Source: Chaetomium olivaceum (Eukaryota > Ascomycota > Sordariomycetes > Sordariales > Chaetomiaceae). From it: DNA of 64,000 bases. Shown piece by piece: positions 41,717 to 53,978 of the stretch. The notes under the pieces were generated by a model. It was not told where the DNA came from. It searched no databases and saw only the letters and a list, made by a program, of their open reading frames with translations. Both the position numbers and the translations under genes were made by a program. The DNA is taken from assembly GCA_039881045.1 (NCBI GenBank), contig JAYWVB010000014.1:310001-374000 (forward strand). The letters run 5' to 3'. Position 1 is the first letter of the stretch; the number at the start of each line of letters is the position of its first letter.

Positions 41717-44700
41717 CTAATGAAATGCAACTACGATACAGGAAGCCTCAAACTCAGGGTTTTTTGAGTCCCTATCTCCGCTGGAAATACCCTGAGTCCG
41801 GTCATTGTTAGTCTCAGCTTCGGGAACCATAGCACCCCTGAGGCCAATCTTCTTCATCCGTTTAAGTGGCCGAACATCCTCCAGGCCGCTCACCGTATTG
41901 ATTCGTCTTTTGCGAGCTTGTCGAGTTGCAGGAGCGGAGGCAGCGGCTGATTCAGTAGTTGGTGATACTGGAGAAACAAGCAGGCTGCGGCTGCGGCGCA
42001 GGTGTGGCGTATCCCCGCCGTGCATCCGCCCTTTTAAGTAAGCGTCGACGCCGCGATCTTGGTCATCTTGACAGGGTTCGTCTGCCCCCGAGAACCTCGT
42101 CGTTCCAGCCAGAACCGCAGAGGCATGAGGGTACACATCGTGCTGCGCGGACAGGCACTCAAAGAGACCGTCATTCTCCGAGAACAAGTCCAGACTGTCC
42201 TTGTCGGGAATCCCCTCCTCGGTGCTCCCGTTGTCAACACTCAAGTTTGATGTGGCGTCATCGGACGGCGAGGGAAAACAGAAAAAGTCCTCCATAAATG
42301 CGTCTGAGGCTAGTGAGGTCGCTGGGCTGCGGCTCCGCAAATCCGTTTCCGGCTTTGGACTTTCGTGTTTCTTGTAGCCACAAGTCTTCAACCACTCTGC
42401 CCATTCACCGACGATCCTGATGCGCGTAGGTCGCTTGTCCGAGACAAGCGTCCTGGTAATGTTAGTTCCGCCGAGATCCGCGGCCTGAAGAGATGTAGAA
42501 TACGCCTGGTTGCCTTCAAGGGTGGCATGATCCGACCACAGGTCATTGGGCGGCGGCGTCAAGGCTAAAGTGGATGGGGAGAGGGGCAGATTCCCCAGGT
42601 GCCTACCGCTGTCTGGAGACGACGGGAACGGCGTACTTATGGCAGCAGTGCCTTCGTCTCCCCGGATCGGCCACTGGAGGAGCTGGGGGTCTAAGTATGC
42701 CGGATCACTCAGTATGACAGCGACACCGGAGTCATCAGATGGCGGCCAGGTAGAAGCCAATGACGGCAACTCAAGGTGTTCTGACCCGCGCACGGTCGGA
42801 ACTTTGCTGCCGCCGCTTTCGCCGCGAGCCCATTGCTCGCTGGTGTACGTGTCCAGGGGTGCAGTGCTCTCGGACAACTTGCCGGCCTGGGTGCGTGGGG
42901 TAGAGTAGCCGTGGGCGTCGTGCAGGTGATCAAAAGAGACGCTCTGGACATTGCATTGGTGGCATTCCGTAGGTAGTCCGTGAGCTTCCAACATGTGACG
43001 GATGGCATCCGCGTCACGTTCCCAGTACTGCATTCTCTGCGATGGAGTGAACTTCTCGGACTGTCGGCAGAAGAGACAAAACGCGGGTAGGATGATCGTG
43101 TGGCGGTATGTAACTACGCCGTACTGTCTCAACGGCGGTCGCTTCAGTTCAACCTGGCAGTGTTCGTCCCACTCGCTGCCGTTTTGGAACCACTCCGAAC
43201 AGAAGAAGCAGTATATGAGGTCGCGAGGCCTTGCGGCACGGTTCTTCGCCTCAGCTCGTCTCCTGCAGTCGTGGATATGACGCCATCGCCGCTGTTCTTT
43301 GAGTCTGTTAATTGTCAGCATGTGCCCACCTCGGAAAACTGCGCTCCTCGCCTTACCTCTCTAAGCTCTTGTTGCATTCAGGACAGCACCCGTCTCTTGG
43401 TCTCTCGCCGGGCCGGTACAGGACCGTCCGTCTTCCTTTAGAAGAAAGAGCACATCCTCCATGGCCGCCTGCAGGTCTGCAAACGCTATGGCTGAGTCGT
43501 AGGCCATCAGAATGGCGAGCCGGCCCTTTTGGGGTATCAACTCGTTCAAGGGGTGCGGGTCTCGCTCCGGGCATTGCGCAAGGCGGCCACGGCTAAGGAC
43601 CTTCTCCTTCCTCCTCTGGACTAGCCAGTCCCATCGATAGGACTCGAGCTTCTCTCGGCGGAGTTTTTTGAGGAGATTCTTCTTTTCGGCGAGAATTGCC
43701 ACACGTTCAACACCGATGGCTACCGACATGGCCTGCTCGAGCGCGAGGACCTCGGGATTCCGTTTCAGAGCCGCGTCCAATGCCGCAGGAAGCTCCGTGG
43801 GCACGCCCCGTTCACGGAATTGACCTATGCCTCGGAAAAAGTCTGGGACGCTGTGGTCTGGGTCTTCGTCAAGGAAGGCGGCGCCCCCGTCGCAGGAAGA
43901 GATGTTCCCGGCGTAGAACTCGTCGAAAATCCCGGGATGGAAATGCAGGATATGCTGCGATCTTTCAGCCGCTGTGTATCGCTCTGCCAGCCTGTCAGCC
44001 TCCGAAGAACTCGACCTTCGGGACCAGGTGAATCACTATTGAGTTTTCCAGCGGTCTCGCGACGGATCTGGTGAACACTCGGCGTGATACCAACATAGTC
44101 CGAGCCCCGGATGACTGCGTCAAAGATCGTTCTGAATCGTTTTTCCGTCATAGGCTCGCGAGAAACCTTGCCGTTCTCAATACGGCGCGCGATTGGTAGG
44201 GTTGACGCTGAGTCGTTCCACAACAAGTGCGTCTCATTATCCCCATCTGGGATCCGTGCTGCTGCCACAGATCATCCGGAGAGGAGACCCCAAACAGCGC
44301 GCCGTCGGCGATAGCCATCATCACAAGGAGAAATCCGTCGTTGTAACGCAGCTTGTTACGCTGCTTTCCGGTCATGCTATGACTGCAAGCGGTTCAGCGT
44401 GGACCTAACCAGTAAACAAAGAAGAAGAAAACAAGGCGGGAAAAGGGGCTAGAGCGGAGAGATAGACGGGACAAGTGAGCCAATTCTTACGCGATGTCAT
44501 CTGGATGAAGCGCGTTCTTGACATAACGTTGGTCAAGCTTCCACATTAGAGCCCACTCGCCTTCGTTATTCGTACGTCGGAGCACGAGGGTGATATCCTT
44601 AAGCGCTTCAACAAACAGTCCTCACGGTAAGGGCTGCAACATACCACTTACCTGATACTTTAGCCCCCCACCCTCGAAGAAGGCGCCACTCCTGCCGCCG

Positions 44701-45478
44701 CTCCAGCAGAAGGATTCGAGGATGAAGTGGAACTGGGCACGCTCCCTCTCGTGGATAAATATAAGGTCCCGGCGGGTCCAGAGGGTAAGCAGTACTCTGT
44801 CCAGATCTGCTACCCCGAAATTGTACTTCGGCCGCTCCGCCGCCGAAACTGTCCCTTGAGGGTTACGTGTCCCCTGTGTGATGCGTTTGATGTGCTGAAA
44901 TATGGTAAGTTACAACCTAGTAGCCAAGGGAAAAGCACTTTACCTTGTTTACCAGCGATACTAACTCAGCCGGCATCTGTATCCCCGTCCTCCTGCTAAA
45001 ACCCCCATTGAACCTCTTCGCACTCATCTGTAGTGACTTCATTGTCGCGTACGGGTTCTTGGAGCCTCTGATTCTACCTTTGGAGCGCTTGTGGTAGAAG
45101 TCCCAGAAGTCTCTGAGTTCCTCTATAGTCGGAATTTCGGCTCCAGGTCTGAGAATGGAGACTTCGAGGGACTCTATGTCGTCTGCGCAACCCCGTGTGG
45201 CCCATGACCAGCTGGTTGACGTCAGACCTCGCGAGGTTGAAGTCACATGAAAACACTCACTCCACAAAGTTCTTGAGGACGCCGTCCTGTGCCTGTACGA
45301 CTTGCGGGCTGTAGTCGTGGTTGGCTCCCTCTTCGTGACACCTCTGGCTCGCTCCTCTTTCGTATCCATTTTTCTTCGCAGCGAGAATGTTCTTTCGGGC
45401 TTGTTCTTCTCTTGACAGAAGACCGCGCTCTGTGGCCAGCGCAGGCGGCGGCGGAGGAGAGGGCGTTGTCGAATGCAT
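41717..45478 (-). CDS. DUF3435 tyrosine recombinase with C-terminal zinc fingers (two frame breaks)
   Basis: Seven exons: 45478-45261, 45211-44944, 44894-44652, 44597-44491, 44382-44037, 43983-43357 and 43304-41717. All junctions are GT..AG and in phase. A helical core-binding segment (IPTIEELRDFWDFYHKRSKG) precedes the catalytic domain. Catalytic landmarks are present: Arg in SGGRSGAFF (about residue 230), then PSVHQIRRETAG (HxxR), KRYTAAERSQHIL, and Tyr in FDEFYAGN. The C-terminal half has several C2H2/CxxC fingers (CCPEC..H, CFFC..H, CLFC..H, CHQC..H). Frame shifts near 44260 (two extra bases) and 43425 (one ACGG of a tandem missing) break the ORF; corrected, it is 1,132 residues. DUF3435 proteins include the captains of Starship giant elements. 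Whether this one moves DNA is unknown. Confidence 0.8.
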
Positions 45479-46594
45479 CCTGGAGACGGAAGTTGGCAGG
45501 GCACAGCAAGGGCCCGGCGGTCGTGCCCGCCAGGCCGGACAGGACGCATTTTAAGACAGCACGCTCAAGCGGCGCCATGCCTGCAGGGGTCGGTTTTTTT
45601 ATTTTATTTTTTGGTTTTTTGGTTTTTTGATTTCGTGAACTGGGAATTCACGAAATAAAACCACTTTTGGTTGCTTGGGGTGAGGGAGAGGGAAAGGAGG
45701 GTGGTGGCGAGAGGCGGTTGGACGGGTTGCCTTGGCGCCTGCAGCTCAGGCTGCTCACCCAGGCTCGCGCGACTGGATTTGAGGGTGAGCTGCATTTGCT
45801 CACCCGGCCCACTTAAAGCGGCCGGAGCCTGGGCGGAGCCAACCGCGCAAGAGTGGACTGTTAATCAGGGATCAACTAATTATCGCGGTCAGTGGGGATT
45901 CGTTGGAGGGAAGGCTTACGCGAAATCCAGAGAACGAAGCGGGCGGTGCCAGTTCTAGAAATGGGAAGAAGGGTGATTTATTGCAAATGACTGAGGGGTG
46001 GCAGCGGGCAGGCGGAACAACTCGAAAAATGAAATGGCTTGATTCAGCAGTCACTTACCGAACTTCGGAGGAAGGGTCAAGTGATGGTGCCTTCCCTGCC
46101 CAAAAAACCTCGGCCACACACAAGCATTCAATGGGTTATCCAGCCCGAAGCTCACCCGCCTAATTTTACTGCATCTTCAGTCAAAGTTATTGCGTCTTGT
46201 TGTTTACAGGCGGTTTGGCTCAACGCACACGGACATTGAAATGACAAACGGTTGATAAACTGTCCAGGTACCGATCGAGGTACTCAACTTGATTGAGAGT
46301 ATTTCAACTCAAAATCATGATTATGTATGTGGTCTGGCAAATTGATTGGCACTTCCAGTGTTGCATTGTCCAGTCCCTGTTTGCCCACCATGCCGGGTGC
46401 AGAGATTTCTATAGGTAGTAGATACGGTATTATATATACATGTACTTAACACCTTAGCCAACAACATCAACCACATACGTGACTACCCCTTCTATATCCA
46501 TGTTTGCAACCGACCCGCCAGCGATACTCGCGTACAGCTACTCGTTATATCCTAATTCCATGACTGGGATTTTCTGTTGTAAATTTCCCCTCTA
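45479..46594. other. Spacer between DUF3435 gene and BTB gene
   Basis: About 1.1 kb. It holds a T/G-rich run (45594-45629), then a perfect 10-bp inverted repeat ATTTCGTGAA/TTCACGAAAT (45630-45639 with 45647-45656), and GC-rich partial inverted repeats at 45720-45850. No gene was seen. If the recombinase is a captain, an element border should lie here. Confidence 0.4.
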
Positions 46595-47822
46595 TCAGCC
46601 CTCAACGTCGACAGGCGGGTCATTGTCTTCAACAGGAACGGTAACCGCCCACTGGGCGTCAACCCCGGATTTCTCTGCGTGCTTTTTTATATTGCTGGCA
46701 TATCGCCGAGCAAGGTTCTCGTCTCTGGGTAGGTCGCCGTCTTTGAAGACCTCGAGATGCCACCGGGGCCAACATTTAGTGTGAGCAGAACGTGGGTACC
46801 TGGGCCGCTTCTCCAGGGTATCGTTGGCATGGCTTATAACTTTGTCGAGTATATTGTGCATTTGCTGCGCGCTTAAGAGGAGGGTTTTCGCGAGGTCCCG
46901 GTTCGCTCCTTTTCGGCCACGGTACCAGTGCTCAACGTTGAGCGATGCCATCGCTTCTCGGAGCGCGCGGAGTAATGAACGGTCACAAAACCCTGCCCCC
47001 TTTTGTGCCTTGCATACAGGTGAGGCCTCCGAGCTTCGACAGAGGGATTTCATAACGTCCCGGACTTTGGTAAGCATTTTTCCAGTAGTGCATACCGCGC
47101 TTGCTTGATCTCCTCTACAGTGCGGTTAGTTGAGTTGCCCTAAGCTAGTCAAACGATGGGAAGAACAAACCAATCACGCTGGTATTTATAAAGCTGAGAT
47201 ACTCGCCTGAGTCGAGATAAATATCGTCCCCTTCTAGATCCTTAGAATCCCCGGCGGTGACTCGCGGCCGTCCCTGGCCGTCCAGACCCGTACGGTGCAT
47301 CACGGTACAGAGGGCCGAGCTGAACCTTTTTCCCCAGCCAAGCGTATAAAATAGCCAGAGGTATCGAACAACTTGATATGCGGGCCTACGGTGAAGCGGA
47401 TAGTGGAAAAGTTCCTTTTCGACGGCGGAGGGCCAGGACGAGTAGAGCCAAGGTTTCCAGAAGTGCTTCAAAGACGCGACCGTATCATATTTTTCGGATA
47501 GTACCGCGAGGGGGAAGATCACGTTCAAGGGTGGTTTCTTCGGTAAGGCGTCGAAGCTGCCATGGATGACGGCGAGGAAGACTCTGAGCGCGTCGGGGTC
47601 GTCCTCGGGGAGCGATACGGTCCACTCGTCGCCCTTGGGTTGTTGCGCTAACCCTTCGCGAAATGGGCCGTAGAGCATGACATCCCAGACGCGGGACGAA
47701 CGAGCGAGAGTGCGAGAGCAGACCTGAAAAGTGATCTTCGAGTTGTCTTTCCCGACGATCAGTTTCAGGTCGCCATGCCGATCAAAGGTTTCAGTCGTGG
47801 TGTTGTATGATATTTGATTCAT
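46595..47822 (-). CDS. BTB/POZ-domain protein (one-base frameshift likely)
   Basis: Exon 1 is 47822-47171 and exon 2 is 47114-46595; the intron is GTTTGT..CTGTAG. The N-terminal ~110 residues (DLKLIVGKDNSKITFQVCSR..SRVWDVMLYGPFREG) form a fungal BTB domain, used for dimerisation and often as an adaptor for ubiquitin ligases. After the intron the frame reads EEIKQARYALLEK, but the following MLTKVRDVMKSLCRSSEAS lies one base off. A run of five A (minus strand, about 47078-47082) would need six. With that base the protein is 390 residues. Otherwise it ends about 20 codons into exon 2. Confidence 0.7.
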
Positions 47823-48542
47823 ATTTTCTTGCCCACAGAGCGATATGTAGAACTTGACGGGTGAGAAAGAAAGACACGATGAAAAGGATGGGTTGTCATT
47901 CGTAAGGTGCGTCGAGCGGGAATGATGGGTGGAAAGGTTTCCATGAGGAAAGTCTCACCTGGTTCATATTTATAGGCGGTGGTCAGGCATCTAGACCTAC
48001 CAAGTTTGTGGTTTACGTCTGATCTAAAGTTGGGAAGCAGTGTGGTGAGCCATGCTGTATTAAGAATGATATTATCCACCTGACGTCAAATGGTAACAAC
48101 AACAATAGCAATGGCAACAAACGACGGGGAGTGTTGTTTGGACATGACGTAACTAAGTCATATACAAGCATCATAAATATATCGATCTAACATTCCATCG
48201 GGACGGGGCTTGAAGATGCTTGAGATTTGTCCTGGGACAGCCTGAATCGTCAACCTCCGTTTGTAGCTCAAATTCTGACTCTCAATGGGCAGCGAATTGC
48301 CGACTGTTTGAGTCTAGGTCCGGTCTTCCAGGCGTAGCGCGGCCCAACAAGCCGCAACTGCAAAACACTGGGAACCATGAAGTACTCGTTCGCTTGCCAT
48401 TGTCGGCTTGTCGGCGAATCGACATATCTTGCGAAGTGGTAATCCATTACCGTTGGCCGTGCAATAAAGTGGTCTGGGCGCTTGAAGGTTGAGACGTTGG
48501 TTGTTGGCCGTTGGTCTACCGAGGGGAAGCAAGTTGTTAGGC
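47823..48542. other. Spacer left of the full-length LINE
   Basis: About 720 bases including the BTB promoter. No gene or repeat recognised. Confidence 0.4.
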
Positions 48543-48557
48543 TATATGGACTGTATA
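48543..48557. repeat. LINE target-site duplication, left copy
   Basis: TATATGGACTGTATA, repeated exactly at 53964-53978. Confidence 0.9.
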
Positions 48558-48863
48558 AATGAAAAGCTGATCATTCATTTCGCCCTGGCATGAGTTAGCG
48601 ATCGGCGGCCAAAACCCTCAGAACCAGTGTTGATTAAAAGCCCTTGCAAAACGCTATCTAACCACACCACCTGCACCGAGGCGCGATCCGCAGCGCGGCT
48701 GCAGCGGGTGTGGAAAGAGAGGCAATCGCGGGCGCGCAGCCACCCTGAAAATCTCTTCCGCCAACGCACAGACCAACAAGCTACCCGGCCCACCCACAGT
48801 TGCCCGGACAACCACGCCACCGCGAACCCTCGACACCGCCCCTGAACCCCTAAGTGGGACACG

Positions 48864-50418
48864 ATGGCCGGCCCTGCTCCTTCAGCCCGAAGGCGAGGAA
48901 GGGGACTAGAGCAGTCCCGGCACCTACCCGGCCCCCCCACCCCGCCTCTCTCACCGCCGCCCTCCGACATGGAAGCTGTCAAGAGGCTCGTCGACGGACT
49001 GGTGGGACTGGCAAGCCCAGAGAGGAAAGGGGCAGCGAGGGGGATGGGACAGGACCTGCTAACAGCCTTCCACAAGATTTACAATGTGACCCAGAACCAA
49101 ACCGGAAGCATCTCGCTGGCCAACATCCGCAAAGCGATGGCCGAGGAAATGAAGGCAGTCCTTTCTGAAACCCAGGATAAAAGGTCCTGGGCTGCAGTGG
49201 CCTCCCACGGAGCGGCCCCCCCCCCCCAGTCGGTGCCCAACACCCCAACAAAGATAGTGCCGACCCGCATAAACAAGGAGATCCTAGTCAAAGGCAGAGG
49301 AATGCCAGCCGATCTCGCCAAACGCACCCCACAAGAAACCATCCAGGCCGTCAACCGGGTGTCTATCAAGAAGGGAGCAGTTGCAGCCCGAAGGCTCCCC
49401 AGCGGCGACACGATCGTCACATTCCAGAGCGCGGGGGCAAGAGACTGGCACTCGACAAACACCAACTGGATCAAGGAGGCTTTTGGAGAGCAGGCCGTAG
49501 AGAGCAAGCGAACCTTTGCAGTGCTGCTCATAAAGGCGTGTGGAAGAAGAACCTCCAAGGGGTCACCGAGGAGGAATTTGAAAAGGAAACTGGTCTACGC
49601 ACAGTAGACAAGGTGAAGTTCAGAATACCGAGACACAGGGAGGCGACCCGGGCAACAGTGCTAGTTGCTTTAACCTCCCAGGAGGAGGCACGCAAGGCGT
49701 GCGAGGAGGGAGTGATCTGGAGGGCTCAGCTACTGGACTGCGAGCCCTACTGGGCTGCCCTCAGCCCAACGCAGTGCTACAGGTGCTGGAAGTGGGGACA
49801 TACGCAACATTATTGCAAGGCGACTCCACTGTGCCCGCGTTGCGGGACAAAGGCCCATGGGGAGGGCGGCAAGGATGGTGAGGCCCAGTGCCCTACTCAC
49901 GGAGGCGAAACCCCGCTCCGATGCCCAGCCTGCGGAGGAAGGCATCCGGCGTGGTCGGGAGAGTGCCGGAGAAGTCGAAGACCCTCGCCAAGGCCAAGGA
50001 GGCCTACCAGTTCCGACCGCGGACATACGAAACCGCAGCCACGAACTCTACCAGCACGGCTCCCACGAGCGCTCCAGCGTTTAACTTCGAAGGCGACGAG
50101 AGGGACGACGAAAGCTATCAAGTGGTAGGCAGAAAAAGGTTGAGAGGGAGACCGCCGAGTGTGGCTGCAGCCCAGCGCCAGGCTCTCTCAGACCCCCATC
50201 AGACCAGGATCAACTTCGGGGTGCCGAGGGTGCGATTCGCAAGCCCGATAGTCAGCGGTGTCGACACCGCCGCCCCGCCGCCCCGAGCACCCGAGCCGGC
50301 CACTGGACCAACGCCTGCCGCCCCCGCTAACCCCCCGGCTACTGCCACCCTGGAGCGCCGCGACGCTGAGGGAGACACTACGATGGACTCGATCACCGTC
50401 GCAGGCGATGAAAATTAA
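48864..50418 (+). pseudogene. LINE ORF1: gag-like RNA-binding protein
   Basis: The ATG at 48864 opens a gag-like protein with three CCHC zinc knuckles near the C-terminus (CYRCWKWGHTQHYC, CPRCGTKAHGEGG.., CPACGGRHPAWSGEC). Two frame breaks, near 49530 and 49970, divide it into three frames. Its last 11 bases overlap the start of ORF2 (ATGAAAATTAA), an arrangement suited to stop-restart translation. Confidence 0.85.
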
Positions 50419-53400
50419 AATCCTACTCTGGAACACCGAAGGAATCAAGCAAACACTGGAAGTTTTGCTGGAAGAGGCCAAATACGACCTCCTGGCGGTA
50501 CAAGAACCGTGGATCAACAAGGAGACGAAGTCCACATACTGCCCCCGGAGCAGCAGATACCACCTGGTATACAAACTCGAGGGGCGGGCGGCGATATATG
50601 TAAGCAAAAGGTTTGAAATCAGGCAGTGGGACTCCGAAGCCACGGAGAATTGGTGTCGCGTGTGGTTTCCAGAGGCGGACCTTGGCGGAGAAGGTCGCGG
50701 ATTCGAGCTTTGGTCCATCTACAACCCTCCCGGCGGTGAGAACGTGCCGAGAGCCCTCCAAGGGCGGCAAAGGCCGAGCCACCCGGTGGTGCTAGCAGGG
50801 GACTTCAACCTAAAGCACCCACTGTGGGACGAGTTTGGACGCTACGACAGGAAATCCGAAGACCTATTGAAGCTGAGTTCCCTGTGGGACCTCACCATCA
50901 GGACGCCAAAAGGGGCGGCAACGCGAGCCCCTCAAGGGCGGCAGCGAGGCCGCCCGTCAACCATTGACCACTTCTGGACGTCAGAAAACCTCCAAACAGT
51001 ATACTACGGAGAAGAGTGTCGTGGAAAGTCGGACCACTACCCACAGGTGCTCGAGGTTGGGGGAGGGCATGGGCCGAGGCCAACCCAACCAGACGGCTGG
51101 GCCTGGAAGAAGATGGACGGAGAGGGTGAAGGCTGAATCAACGTTACTGTGCAAGGCTATGGGACTCACAGACCCGGGACCGAACGGGCTACTGGCCAGG
51201 ATCCGAACAGTCGAGGGCCTTGACAGAGCTTTCGACAGCCTGGTTGGGTGGCTCACCTGGGTCGCAGGGGAAAGTACTCCGCGGAAGAAGGGAAGCTGCG
51301 GCTATAGCTCTCCTTGGTGGACTGCGGAGGTGCAACAGGCCGCCCGGGAGGCCCGGAGGGCAGAAAGGCTGGCGAAGGAGACTCGGGCAGAGTACTGTTG
51401 GGAGGAGCTCGGCGAAAGGCTCAAGGACCTTGCCAGAACAACGCGAGAAGCGCGGACGAGGGCTTGGAGGAACAATCTGCAGGACGCAAGCGAGGCAGAG
51501 AAGCCTGACCGGATCTGGAGACTGGAAAGATGGGCTAGGCTACGGAGCTTTTTGCCGCCCGAACCACCGAGGCTACCGGCATTTAAGGACTCGTCCGGGC
51601 GGGTAACAGCCGAAACGCATGATCAGAAGGCAAGCGCACTGGCCGAGAGGTTCTTCCCGGACCCTCCGGCCGACCTAACGGACGTGGAAGACCAAGCCTT
51701 CCTGGGCAGCTGGAACCCGGGCTTCGACGTCTCTCAGGCAGTGACACCGACCGAGGTCACGAAGGCAATAGGAGGAGCAAGCCCCTGGAAGGCGCCAGGG
51801 GAGGACCTGCTGCCGATGGGTCTACTGAAGGCGTGTGGAACATCACTGGCTGAAGTGCTCGCCGTATTAGTGACGAGATGCCTGGAACTGGGATGGTTTC
51901 CCAACCGCTTCAAAAGGGCAAGGACCGTAGTACTACCGAAGCCGGGAAAAGCACCGCCAGTGTATCAGACCCCGGGGGGATATAGGCCCATTGCGCTGCT
52001 GCCAACCCTAGGGAAGGTAATAGAGTCAGTGGTCGCCAAAAAGGTCACTCAAGCGGCAGAAGCCAACGGCCTGTTACCAGACGAACAGATGGGAAACAGG
52101 GCACATCGCTCCACAGAGCTGGCTGTCCGGCTAGTAGTAGCCCAGGTCCAGGAGGCGTGGAGACAGAAGGCCGCGGCGTCCCTACTGCAACTCGACATTT
52201 CAGGAGCCTTTGACACGGTCAACCACACCCGATTGCTAGCAACGCTGCGGGAAATGGGCTACCCGAGGTGGCTAGTCCTCTGGACGAAAGACTGGTTGAC
52301 GGGCCGCGAGGCCACCCTCCTTTTTGACGGCAAGGCAGCGGCACCGACGGCAGTTCGGGCAGGGGTCCCCCAAGGCTCACCCCTTTCCCCTGTCCTCTTC
52401 ATCCTCTACATTTCCTCACTATACAAGCAGCTAAAAGACGAACACCCTCACTTGGCTATAGCGGGGTTTGCGGATGACACCAACCTCATGGTATTTGGTC
52501 GTAACCCCGAGGCTAACGTCCGGCAACTAGAGGCGGCGTGGGAAACGTGTCTACGATGGGCCGACAGTCGGGGGATGAAGTTTGCCCCGGAAAAGAGCGA
52601 ACTCATCCATTTCAACAAGGGACGACGGCAGTGGACAAACGAGCTAAACCTCACCAACCCAGGGGGGGGCACCAGCCCCGTCAGACCGACGGAGTCTGCC
52701 AGGTTCCTGGGAGTCTGGCTGGACCGGAAGCTCAACTGGAAAGCCCACCTTGCGGCGGTGGAAAAGAAAATGAAGACCCAGAGCTACGCACTGTAGAGAA
52801 TAGCGGCGAAAACGTGGGGACCAGGGCTAGCCAAAGCGCGAGAAGTGTACACAAAGTGCATCCGGTCAGCGCTGGCCTATGACGCATCGTCGTTCCACAT
52901 CCCCACGGACGTGGAAGGCGAGCCGGTAAGGAAAGGCATCACCGGGGCCCTCGGGAAGGTCCAGAACAAAAGCTTGCGGATTGTGGCGGGAGCCTTCAAA
53001 GCCACTCCCATTCGCAACCTCGAGACGGAGACGTGGGTGCCACCGTTAGACCTGTATTTCAACAAACGGCTTGCAGACTTTGAAACCAGACTCCAGCGAA
53101 CCGACCTGGACGACGGCCAGGGCGGCAAGAGGACCGCAGGGGGGATCATTCTCACTGCCTGTCGCAAGATACAGCAGAGGCTCCGCCCGAGGAGCGGCAA
53201 CAGGGGCCGGCGGCGAACCGTGGGACTGCAGGAGCCCACGGCAGTGGAGAAAGCCGCGAGCACGATCGCGCGCTGGACGGGGGGAGCCGCAGACACGGAC
53301 AGTGTGGTAGAGGACGCCTGGAGAGCGAGGTGGCTGAAGGAAGGAGACGGCAGAGCAGTCATCAGACCGGCGGACGACCTTGACCATCAGCGGGAGACGC

Positions 53401-53783
53401 TGTTCCGGGACGAAACCCTAAGACGACACGACGGCCTGAGCAAGGCGAAGAGCTCTCTGCTGGTCCAGATCCGGACAGGGGCAATAGGCCTACGGGACTT
53501 TCTGTTTACACGGGGAGTCCCAGAGATCCTAACGCCCGCCTGCCAGTGCGGCGAAGGACGGGAGACTGCCGAGCACCTGGTAGTGTGGTGTTTGGCCCCA
53601 CCGCTGACTCGAAGATGGGAGAGAACTGATATTCGAACGCGACGGGACTTTTACTCTGTTCTACACGGTATTGATCCTGCATCGGCACGGCTCGCGGGGA
53701 GGGTCCTGGAATGGCTAATGGACTCAGGGAGGCTGATGATGTTCAGTTTGGCCAGGAGGCTTGAGCTAGAAGCGGCGGCCTAG
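50408..53783 (+). pseudogene. LINE ORF2: endonuclease, reverse transcriptase, zinc knuckle
   Basis: The N-terminus is an APE-like endonuclease (LLWNTEGIKQTL, AVQEPWI, LAGDFNLKHPLWD, STIDHFWTS). RT motifs follow: GYRPIALLPTLGKVIE, LQLDISGAFDTVNH, AGVPQGSPLSP and the FADD active site at about 52470. The C-terminus has CQCGEGRETAEHLVVWC. No RNase H domain was seen. A frame break near 51120 separates the endonuclease from the RT, and a TAG at 52794 (TCG in copy 1) stops the RT part. Confidence 0.9.
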
Positions 53784-53963
53784 CACGCACCTCCCTCGGA
53801 GGCCAGGAGGCCTCCTCTCTTTGTATACGCAGGCTCACGCACATGTACTTTCCTTAACTGTCGGTATGGGTTTTTCATCCGGCCCGCGAGGGCGCGGTTT
53901 TCCTGTACATTAAATAGCTGAAGGTCCGGCACGCCTTAGGGCATAGCGGGGTATGAATAATAA

Positions 53964-53978
53964 TATATGGACTGTATA
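53964..53978. repeat. LINE target-site duplication, right copy
   Basis: Exact copy of 48543-48557, directly after the AATAAT tail. Confidence 0.9.

Larger units (their letters stand above)
48558..53963 (+). mobile_element. Full-length LINE (non-LTR retrotransposon), copy 2
   Basis: A 5.4-kb element with a 5' untranslated region (48558-48863), ORF1, ORF2 and a 3' region ending in GAATAATAA, flanked by a perfect 15-bp duplication. The ORF set and the APE-type endonuclease fit the Tad1/I-like LINEs of fungi. The complete 5' end shows that this is not a truncated copy. Point defects in both ORFs mean it is no longer active. Confidence 0.93.

Noticed and set aside
47819..48079. 86-codon minus-strand frame upstream of the BTB gene
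   Set aside because: Lies in the promoter region, no domain, composition not protein-like.
41717..48542. Calling a complete Starship element
   Set aside because: No borders, direct repeats or cargo set could be demonstrated; only the recombinase is supported.
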